DNA from: Gammaproteobacteria bacterium | Lineage (GTDB): Bacteria > Pseudomonadota > Gammaproteobacteria > Steroidobacterales > Rariloculaceae | DNA: 37,206 nucleotides | Assembly (NCBI GenBank): GCA_022825505.1 | Contig: JAJDWR010000020.1 | Coordinates: 1-37,206, forward strand | Direction: 5' to 3' | Part shown: in pieces, positions 30,536-37,206 of the stretch | How positions within the stretch are numbered: position 1 is the stretch's first letter | Layout of the letters: every line of letters begins with the position of its first letter | Translations under genes and position numbers: made by a program | The notes under the pieces: generated by a model | Databases searched by the model: none | What the model was told of the DNA's origin: nothing | Seen by the model: only the letters and a program-made list of their open reading frames with translations

Positions 30536-30613
30536 GTACAGACGGATGAACACTGGACCAGAAACTGGAAACCCTGCGAAATCGTGCCGAAATCCGAATC
30601 GGATCGTCAGCCA
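30536..30613 (+). repeat. 78-bp direct repeat, RNA ligase 3' end, copy 2
   Basis: Orphan copy of the ligase 3'-end sequence (see 27568-27645), 76 of 78 bases identical. No ligase gene body precedes it; instead the DUF6088 remnant does. Past the repeat the frame continues with codons unlike those after copy 1. Confidence 0.9.
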
Positions 30614-30675
30614 TTGATATTCCGAAAGGCGGTTTCATGTGTATCGCCGACCGCATGCCGGGAGTTCGTCCCGCG

Positions 30676-30704
30676 TTGAAAGAGTGATCTTAGTGACATA
30701 AAAT
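30676..30704 (+). promoter_or_regulatory. Sigma-70-type promoter of the second Xre/RES pair
   Basis: TTGAAA (30676-30681) and TAAAAT (30699-30704) are separated by exactly 17 bases, close to the consensus of housekeeping promoters. Transcription would start near 30711, about 30 bases before the antitoxin ATG at 30740. The assignment rests on sequence only. Confidence 0.6.
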
Positions 30705-30739
30705 TGTACTCATCAATATCACCATGCACGAGTGGGCGA

Positions 30740-31354
30740 ATGAGTACGCATACGATCATGACCAAAGGCGTCCGCCTGCGAACCAGCGGGGAGGATGTGT
30801 TGGTGGTATCCGCTGACGATCCGGCAACGCTTGAGAACGCCAGGTTGCTGATCGAACTCCTGGGCCAGCGTCTGGGCGATTTGGAAAAGGCCGAGATGGA
30901 GCGAATTATCGAGGCAGTCGTGCCCTCGCTCACCGACCGGCCGCCGCCCGCATTCATCGATCAGGCGCGGCGCAATGCGGAGGCACGCGCGGCTTTCCTG
31001 CGGGAATACGAAGTGCTCGACGCCGATCAAGTGCATGAGCTATTCGGCTCGAAGGCGAGGAATCGCTCGGCGTTGGCGGCTCGCTGGCGCTCGGGCAAGA
31101 AGATATTCGCCGTACAGCACCGCGGACGGTTCCTCTATCCGGCGTTTCAATTCGATGCGCAGGGGCGCCCCAGGCAGGTGATTTCCAAGGTGTTGGCCGC
31201 ATTGGGTACCGAGGTCGGCGGGTGGCAAACGGCCCTTTGGTTCGCGTCGCCGAACGGCTGGCTCGATGGAGAAAAACCGGTGGATCTGCTTGATCGCGAG
31301 CCGAGCGCGGTGCTCGATGCCGCCGCCGACGTGGCTGAGCCGGTTGTCCATTAG
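30740..31354 (+). CDS. Xre/MbcA/ParS (DUF2384) antitoxin, second RES pair
   Basis: A 204-residue putative antitoxin. The C-terminal third has the DUF2384 toxin-binding pattern (VISKVLAALGTEVGGWQTAL, FASPNGWLDGEKPVDLLD, SAVLDAAADVAEP). In front of it is a helix-rich DNA-binding region (DADQVHELFGSKARNRSALA, ARWRSGKKIFAVQHRGRFLY). Residues 1-75 are a long helix-forming N-terminus. It precedes a RES gene by 45 bases, as expected for Xre-RES. ATG 30740 is preferred to TTG 30704, because the promoter at 30676-30704 overlaps the latter; ATG 30758 is an alternative. It should neutralise the toxin at 31400 and repress the operon. Confidence 0.82.
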   Translation: MSTHTIMTKGVRLRTSGEDVLVVSADDPATLENARLLIELLGQRLGDLEKAEMERIIEAVVPSLTDRPPPAFIDQARRNAEARAAFLREYEVLDADQVHELFGSKARNRSALAARWRSGKKIFAVQHRGRFLYPAFQFDAQGRPRQVISKVLAALGTEVGGWQTALWFASPNGWLDGEKPVDLLDREPSAVLDAAADVAEPVVH

Positions 31355-31399
31355 TGACGGACAACGACGCCACGCAACGTCCAACCGCTCACCAGGTCA

Positions 31400-32041
31400 G
31401 TGACAGCCAGGCCCGCTGTTCCATCGCCGCCAACCCACGTCGATCCACTCACCACGACCTGGAGTGCGGGCCGCCGGCTGTATCGAGTGCACCCGGTGAG
31501 CTACGCGCCGAACCGGTTCAATCCGGGGAAAGATGGCCAGCGCGGCCGATTTCATCCCATACGTAGTGCACAGGGAATTCCGATCCCGACACTCTATGCC
31601 TCGGACCGAATCGATGGCGCGCTGTCGGAAACGGTGTTCCACAACATCGTCGCCGGTGGCGTCATCTTGCGGGCGGAACTCGCAACGCGCTGTCTGGCCC
31701 GCGTCGAGTTGGTACGCGATATCATCATTGCGGACCTGAGCGGTCATGGATTACGGCGGCTCGGCCTCGACCGCTCGCAGTTGCTCGAAACCGGCGCGCG
31801 GACCTATGCGCATACGGCGCGATGGGCGGAAGCCATTCACCAATCCGACAGTATCGCCGATGGAATTGTTTGGGTTTCGCGGCAGTTCGATACGGCGAAG
31901 GCCCTGCTCGCATTCGGCGATCGGTTGCAGGCGGCCGATTTTGCCGTGATTGGCGAACCCGAGCGACTCGATCGTGGCAACGGATACCGCCGTGCGCAAG
32001 AGGCGGCAAGTTCCGCCGGGATCACCATTGCCGAGGGCTGA
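31400..32041 (+). CDS. RES-domain toxin (putative NAD+ phosphorylase), second pair
   Basis: A 213-residue RES-family protein. RES blocks are RRLYRVHPVSYAPNRFNPG (Arg29 region), GQRGRFHPI, LYASDRIDGALSETVFHN with Tyr66 and Glu77, and GIVWVSRQFDTAKALL with the Ser. Here the Glu of the ALxE pattern is present, unlike the toxin at 28921. It should deplete NAD+ when free of its antitoxin. GTG 31400 is the first possible start in this frame, since TGA 31355 precedes it. The gene stop at 32041 is followed after one base by the truncated copy of the first RES gene. Confidence 0.85.
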   Translation: MTARPAVPSPPTHVDPLTTTWSAGRRLYRVHPVSYAPNRFNPGKDGQRGRFHPIRSAQGIPIPTLYASDRIDGALSETVFHNIVAGGVILRAELATRCLARVELVRDIIIADLSGHGLRRLGLDRSQLLETGARTYAHTARWAEAIHQSDSIADGIVWVSRQFDTAKALLAFGDRLQAADFAVIGEPERLDRGNGYRRAQEAASSAGITIAEG

Positions 32042-32042
32042 T

Positions 32043-32501
32043 GGTTTCGCGGGCCGCCGAGGCGGGCGGTGGAATCCGCCGGACAGTTTCCCGGTGCTCT
32101 ACCTCAACGAAAACTTGTTGACGGCGCGGTTGAATCTGAGCACCTTCGTCGCGCATTGGCCGTACGAACCGGAGGATCTTCGCGACGAAACAGGACCCGT
32201 TCTGGTCGGGTGCGCCCTGCCCCACCGACAGATCGTGTGTGATGCTCATTTTGCGGCTGGCCTGCGCGCGGCCGGCTTGCCCAATACTTATCCGCTTGAT
32301 GAAGATGGGGCGCCAGTGGCCCATTCTCGCTGTCAGCGCATTGGGGAGCGGGTCAAAACAGCGGGTTTGCGCGGCGTTCGGGCTCGCTCCGCCCAATCCC
32401 GCGACGGTGCGGGACGCGAGTTGGCCTGGTTTCCCGCTTCTTCTCGCGCCGTGGCTCGGCGGCTGCGCGTTTTGGAGTTCGGAGGGTGGTTCCGGGATTA
32501 A
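32043..32501 (+). pseudogene. Truncated copy of the first RES toxin
   Basis: The 459 bases match 29005-29463 with about 22 differences counted by eye and no indels, and the frame stays open to the stop. The first 28 codons, including EWWRIADP with the catalytic Arg, are absent, so it cannot encode a complete RES enzyme. It begins one base after the stop of the second RES gene, in a different frame. Many of the differences fall in third positions, which suggests either time under selection before truncation or transfer from a related strain. Confidence 0.85.
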
Positions 32502-32540
32502 CGGAGATTAGAGGCGCATGGAACCGCCGATCTCAACGCT

Positions 32541-32765
32541 GATCCGGTCGATAGCATCGGCCATGCTGTCATCGCGCCCGACCGCAGGCTGGATTCCGGA
32601 CCGAAATTTCCCCGGCGCCGACTCTACGAACACGGCATCGGCGCCTGGTACGACGACGACACCGCGGACCGATACCGCGAACGCTTCCAGGCAGAGCCGC
32701 CATCCCTCGCACTGACGCAGCGAGGGCTCAACGCCTACAGCTACGACGTGGAGGATTCCGGCGCC
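32541..32765 (+). pseudogene. Fragment of the AmiD-like amidase gene
   Basis: About 225 bases align without gaps to 22595-22819 (end of the catalytic domain and start of the PG-binding domain). The reading frame of the amidase can be followed but codes for a changed sequence in places (IAPDRRLDSGPKFPRRRLYE). The zinc-binding His and flanking residues are altered. No start or stop is preserved. This is a dead fragment sitting 39 bases after the RES remnant, about 10 kb from the intact gene. Confidence 0.8.
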
Positions 32766-32889
32766 CATGCAAGGGCAGCTTGGACAGAATCTCAGTCAAG
32801 CCACTCAACACCCGCCAGACCACCGCGATAGGATGTCTGCCGACTCTACGGCGAATTTTCGAGAGACAAAAGGACTGAACTGATACACG

Positions 32890-33447
32890 ATGGCTATTGT
32901 GTGCGAGCGTTCATATTTGCCCATCCAAATTGAGGACTTGCGGCGCTTGGGTGCCATAGCGCTTGGTGACCTCGACGGGCTATTTTCACGATTGCCGGAG
33001 AGGTATGGGTGGTGCAAAGAGCACCTGTTGCTCGTATGTCTGTGCCAAGGCGCCGCGGAGCATTACATCCGATTAAAACGCGGGATCAAGGACTTTGACG
33101 TATGGGTATTCTACGAGCAACAGCCGGGCAGGAAGCCGTTTCCGCATCGGCGCCGCGGCTATGGTAGAGGCGACTTCGGCACCTCAAAGATTGGGCGAGA
33201 CCCTCGCGATAAGGGATACGGCGGGCGACGAATCGACGTTTTTGGAAGGTCGATTCATCGAGCCCAAGGCCAACGACCGGAGGACGCCGTCCTGAGATGG
33301 GTGCACGGCCAAAGCATCAGTCCCCGGCACATCGTCAAGAACCCGATGATCGGAATCTATCCCGACCCCTACTGCGGACGCGTGATCTGGGACCCCCGGG
33401 GCGCCAAGGAGCGAAATGAATCGAGGCGCGTAGACGGTGGCAGGTGA
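32890..33447 (+). CDS. Conserved hypothetical, nucleotidyltransferase-like
   Basis: A 185-residue protein I cannot name. A block LLLVCLCQGAAEHYIRLKRG followed by IKDFDVWVFYEQQPGRK resembles the active-site region of minimal nucleotidyltransferases, with DFD as a possible metal-binding motif. After it come FPHRRRGYGRGDFGTSKIGR, GGRRIDVFGRSIHRA and VIWDPRGAKE, which look like conserved family blocks. The pI is high (many Arg and Lys). No partner gene is adjacent on its strand. The start is ATG 32890, with a weak AAAGGA about 16 bases upstream; a few other starts are possible. Toxin, antitoxin or defence effector are all open. The family call is tentative. Confidence 0.6.
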   Translation: MAIVCERSYLPIQIEDLRRLGAIALGDLDGLFSRLPERYGWCKEHLLLVCLCQGAAEHYIRLKRGIKDFDVWVFYEQQPGRKPFPHRRRGYGRGDFGTSKIGRDPRDKGYGGRRIDVFGRSIHRAQGQRPEDAVLRWVHGQSISPRHIVKNPMIGIYPDPYCGRVIWDPRGAKERNESRRVDGGR

Positions 33448-33482
33448 CGCGCTAGACATAGCTACCGCAAGACGTGCTTGAT

Positions 33483-33836
33483 CTACTGGGCGTCCATAAA
33501 GGCAACTATCGCGTAGAACGAGTGCGAACTTTCCCTCAGAATACGCACGCCAAACCACTCGCGTTCTCGTTCGACCGGAGTCAGGTTGATTGAGGGAAAC
33601 GCAGGCGGGTCAATCCGGCGAATCTCGTCGGCAACGCGTTCGGCGGTGCGCCCGCTTACCGACCGGCCCACGACCTGCCCGTCCGGCGTTACGCCGAACA
33701 GCACATGACCGCCCCGGAGGTTGAGCATCGCACACACGGTACGGGCCGCTTCACGGCGCCCACCAGTCGTGGTCTTGAACTCCAGCGTCTCGGACTCGCC
33801 TCGCGCCACCAGCGATCGAATTTCTTCGAAATTCAT
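33483..33836 (-). CDS. AlbA_2 (Schlafen-type) putative DNA-binding protein, short
   Basis: A 117-residue protein with an AlbA_2 / Schlafen AAA_4-type domain: RGESETLEFKTTTGGRREA, ARTVCAMLNLRGGHVLFGV, PDGQVVGRSVSGRTAERVAD and EREWFGVRILRESSHS. Full-length members usually continue for some 250 more residues with a helix-turn-helix part; here the chain ends at FMDAQ, right after the AlbA_2 fold. A possible frameshift is suggested because the next frame downstream reads LYGRPV, similar to the usual continuation, but this is weak. Its ATG overlaps the stop of the restriction-modification gene (ATGA, 4 bases), so the two are translationally coupled and probably act together. Confidence 0.75.
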   Translation of the reverse strand: MNFEEIRSLVARGESETLEFKTTTGGRREAARTVCAMLNLRGGHVLFGVTPDGQVVGRSVSGRTAERVADEIRRIDPPAFPSINLTPVEREREWFGVRILRESSHSFYAIVAFMDAQ

Positions 33837-36800
33837 GCAGCCGCGTCTGCATCACCAGAGCGTGAATCGTCGAAGGTTTCGGGGAGAGCCTTGACGATGC
33901 GCGCGGTCTCGACACTGACGTACACGATTCGTCGGAACGCGGTGACCAAATCCCACGGGTCGTCGAACCAGCCGTTGGGATCATTGAGTATGCCGCTACG
34001 GGAATCCGTCACGACCCGGTATCGGTCGATGAACCACTCGAGTGGCGTGCGTCCATTGACCTGGTACCCGTGCGCCTCAGCCGGGATGCCTTCCAGCCGG
34101 ACGAGATCGTTGAGCGCGAGAATGGAACGACCCTTGTCAGCAAAGCTAATGGGCTTTGTGCCAATCCTAAAGTGCTCGCTCCGCATTTCGCCCTCGCCAG
34201 AAAACACCGTTGTGAGTGGGAATTGCTCGCAGGTTTCGTATCCCAGATGCAATGCGGCAAGATTCCGACCCGCTACCACGAAAGCGTGGAAGTTTGGGGC
34301 AAATGGAATCCGGGGCCACTCCTTGGAAAGATCGTTAGTGAAGCGCTCGCGGTATTGCGGCGCGTGCAGGATTCCGTAGATGTAGTGAAAAATATCGTCG
34401 TTCGTGATCCCGCTGTCCGAGTAGCGCACCCTGAAGGCGCGAAGGGCCGTGTCCGAGATGTTGTCTATGCGCTCTAGATTGGTTTCAATGCCGGGAAGCT
34501 CATCCTGTAGCTTGGGCGGTTTCTCAAACCGGTAGCGGGGAAAGCATTGGCCACCGGCACTCATGAAGTTTAGATCTGGCATCAAATCTACCATCAATAC
34601 CGAGAACTGCTTCTTCGAACCAACTCCAGGCACGCAGATGGCGCGGTTGTCGTTGTCAACCGCCGGGAAGATCCTGTCCATTTGATACTTATTGTTAACC
34701 AGCACGTACTCCACATAGCAGTGCTGCTTAACGAAAGGCCGATACTGGGTGGTCCAGATGTTTTCTCCGGAAAATGTGACCGGTCTGCGTCGCCTCAAGT
34801 TGTTCTTTAGTTCACGATCCCACCGAACATTTGATGCGTGCTGATTCGCTATGTCTTCAATGGAGTACTCTGGATACTCCTCGCGAACTCGCATCGCACC
34901 CATGTAATCGTGCACCATAGCGCGGGCGTTCGCGACACAATCGTCCCGGGAGAAGTTGTAGATGTAGGCGTCTCGGCTGGTCTTGTACCCGTTGCTAAAC
35001 AACTTGAAGATTGCGTCGTCTGCCTTCCCCGCCTTGGCCGCCTTCGTTCCAATCGGGTAGAAGTTCTGAAACATCTCATCACGCTGCCCGACCCAATCGT
35101 GGTGTTTGTCGGGCGTGATTTTGCGCCAGTCTTCAATGCCCGCGATGGATTTCGAACTTCGCAGGATCTCCAGCTTCTTTTCGCGCTTTAGGTAGTCTCC
35201 GATATCGTGGTATTGAGTGCGACAACCTTCATGCCCGGCATCGGGATTGCGAACAAGGATCGTGATCGCCACGGGGGCTCGTGAGCCTTGGCCAAACGCA
35301 TTATCTCCCTCAGCGCGGCGCAATGTACCGGATGTCCTTGCGTTGCCTCGCAAGTTTACGACGTAGATTGAAGTGAACTCATCGGCGAAGCAAGCACGGA
35401 TTCCGGAATCCACGTTCCCATCGATCCATGAGCCATTGGTGACAAGTGCGACTACACCCTGATCGCCAATTCGGTCCGACGCCCATCGAATGGCCATCTT
35501 GTAGGTGTCGTACAGGCTGTTCTTGAGGGTGGCCGTGGATCTTGCAGCATAGGTGTCTGCGACGCGCCTTTCGAGAGCGGGGTAGTCAACATTTGGATTA
35601 TCGTCTGCTGAACTTCCCTGTTTTCCAGACCAAGGAGGATTCCCGACAATCACCTGAATGGGTGTGCTTTGCTGGCGTTCCACCCGTTCGCTGTTGTCCG
35701 GCAGCCAGTTTCTCGGAAAACCTGTTCGGTCTGAATGAAGGTTGAACGTGTCGGTGAGCACTATGCCATTAAACGATTCATAGCCGGTGTCGGACCCGCG
35801 ACGGCCGCAAAAGGCTTCCTCGATATGGATCGCAGCAATGTAATACGCAAGCAGCACGATCTCGTTTGCGTGCAACTCCTCGCGGTATTTTCGTGTGAGG
35901 TCTGTATCGCCAATCAGCGCGGACTGAATGAGCCGGACGAGAAAAATGCCCGTACCGGTAAACGGATCGAGAACGTGCACGCCTTCGTCGCCCAAGCTTC
36001 GACCAAACTCGGACCGCAGCGCATGATCCGCGCTGTGCAGGATGAAATCCACAATCTCCACCGGCGTGTACACAATACCGAGCCGGTCGGCTTCCTTCTT
36101 CAGGGCCGTGGCGAAGAATTTCTCGTACAGCTCCATCAGTACGCGCTGGCGCGCCCGGCTGTTGTCCAGGCCACGGGCGCGCATGCGCACGCTCTCGTAG
36201 AAGCGCTCCATGTCCCGTGTCTCGTTCTCCAAGCCGAATTCCCCAAAGTCGCGTCTCAGCGAGTCCAGCGCCTGCGCGACAGGGTTGCCGGACGCGAAGT
36301 CGTAGTGCTCGAACAGAGCTTCGAATACCGGGCGCGTGAGAATGTGCTGCGCCATCATCTCGATGGCGTGATCGCGCGTGATCGAGTCGTTGATCGAAAT
36401 CCGCAGCTCTTCGTGGAAAGCGCCGAACCATTCGCGCAATGCGTCGTTGTCGGGATTGGCCAGCAGATTCTCGATGCGGTTGACGAGGCGGGAGAAGATA
36501 TCGGCCACGTCCTTCGCCCAGGTTTCCCAGTACTTGCGGTCGCCACACCTTTCAACGATCTTGGCGAAGATCGCACCAGGAGGCAGATCCAGCGGCGGAA
36601 ACGGCAGATCCGAGGTGGTGGGTTGTGTTCCGCCGTTGGGTCCGTCACCACTGAAGATAATCCGGCTCGTCGGCGTCTCGTTCAGGTCGATCTTGTTGAT
36701 CTCCGCGTTGAACCGGTCGTCGTGGGACCGCAGCGCGCGCAGCACGCCCCAAACTCCGGCAAACCGTTTATTGTCGTTCAGCGCAATTGCCGGGTCGGTT

Positions 36801-37071
36801 CCCGCCGGCACAGTTACCGGTAGCACGATGTAACCGTACTCCTTTCCCTCCGACTTCCGCATAGCGCGACCGACGGCCTGCACGATATCAACCTGAGAGC
36901 TTCGCGAACTCATGAACAGGACCGCGTCCAGGGCTGGCACATCGATGCCTTCCGAAAGGCATCGGGCATTCGAGAGAATCCGGCACGAGCCTTCGGAATC
37001 GCCCTTGAGCCAGTCGATCCGGGCCTTGCGGTCAAGAGCGTGGTGCTGCCCGTCTACGTGCTTGACAGAAG
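33833..37071 (-). pseudogene. Type ISP restriction-modification enzyme, 5' end removed by IS
   Basis: About 1,080 C-terminal residues of a single-chain type ISP restriction-modification enzyme, which couples a translocating SF2 helicase, an N6-adenine methyltransferase and target recognition. Visible parts are helicase motifs V-VI (SEGIDVPALDAVL, QAVGRAMRK at 68-75), a helical coupler, methyltransferase motif I LDPFTGTGIF (371-380) and motif IV VGNPPWSG (479-486), then a target recognition region and the C-terminal domain. The Mrr-like nuclease and the first helicase domain are missing. The frame runs into an IS3-family end near 37072, and the ATG that opens the frame at 37081 belongs to the IS. 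It cannot restrict DNA in this form; methylation may or may not persist. The AlbA_2 gene overlaps its stop. Confidence 0.85.
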
Positions 37072-37206
37072 TGGTCCCCAAAATTCGGACAGGGTTGTAA
37101 GGTGGTATTTGCGCTGATGAGAGGACCTTACGAGGATGGCAAAGCGACGCAATTTTTCACCTGATTTCAAGGCCCGGGTGGCCTTGGCGGCGATCCGCGG
37201 CGACGG
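37072..37206 (+). mobile_element. IS3-family insertion sequence, left end, partial
   Basis: The left end of an IS3-family element runs off the window. The terminal sequence includes tggtccccaaaattcgg and is followed at 37136 by the orfA gene. IS3-family ends begin with TG; the exact boundary could be 37063 or 37072, since both have TG. The restriction gene is cut at this point. The right end and any target duplication lie outside the window. Confidence 0.75.
37136..37206 (+). CDS. IS3-family transposase OrfA, 3' partial
   Basis: Starts at ATG 37136 after an ACGAGG site and reads MAKRRNFSPDFKARVALAAI, then RGD up to the window edge. This is the N-terminal helix-turn-helix start typical of IS3/IS911 OrfA proteins, which bind the terminal repeats. 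OrfB with the DDE catalytic domain should follow by frameshift beyond the window. Confidence 0.88.
   Translation, partial: MAKRRNFSPDFKARVALAAIRGD

Noticed and set aside
31354..31566. GTG overlapping the stop of the second antitoxin as start of the toxin
   Set aside because: It reads in another frame from the RES motifs; the RES frame has TGA at 31355 and must start at GTG 31400.
35735..36823. A 362-residue plus-strand frame inside the restriction gene
   Set aside because: It is a shadow of the methyltransferase and coupler coding sequence on the other strand.

Overview
The window looks like a chromosomal piece of a GC-rich Gram-negative proteobacterium, most likely an uncultured gammaproteobacterium. 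This rests on the mix of families (DUF6152, DUF4097, DUF5916/CBM9-like beta-barrels, an AmiD-like lipoprotein, Tat-exported hydrolases), not on any marker gene. I saw no rRNA, tRNA or CRISPR array. The window opens inside an amidohydrolase gene and closes inside an IS3-family transposase gene.

Region 1 (1-8000) encodes mostly exported proteins: the amidohydrolase, a SnoaL-like protein, a small membrane protein, two proteins sharing an unnamed 'EWSQ' domain (one fused to a cytochrome c'-like heme domain), three DUF6152 proteins and a periplasmic metallo-beta-lactamase-fold hydrolase. Region 2 (8146-12550) is an operon: ECF sigma factor, putative membrane anti-sigma factor, DUF4097 protein and DUF5916 beta-barrel. 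The same bipartite sequence, GAA(C/T)-N13-CATC(C/A)AAC, lies upstream of the sigma gene and of two region 1 genes. It is a good candidate for the promoter read by this sigma factor, which would tie regions 1 and 2 into one envelope regulon.

Region 3 (12698-25502) is metabolic and envelope related: a DUF1428 protein, a Tat-exported amidohydrolase of the resorcylate decarboxylase type, an operon of two near-duplicate DUF5916 barrels plus a DUF1295 membrane protein, a PhoD-like phosphatase, an AmiD-like amidase and a penicillin-acylase-type Ntn hydrolase.

Region 4 (25590-37206) is a mosaic defence and toxin-antitoxin island: an AAA ATPase divergent from an Rnl2-like RNA ligase, two Xre/RES toxin-antitoxin pairs, an intact and a broken NYN RNase, a remnant of a DUF6088 (AbiEi-like) antitoxin, a truncated RES copy, a stray amidase fragment, a nucleotidyltransferase-like orphan, a short AlbA_2 protein, and a type ISP restriction-modification gene cut by an IS3-family element. 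A 78-bp copy of the ligase 3' end and a 190-bp structured repeat are each present twice and mark the island's module borders. These duplications are the most unusual structural feature of the window.
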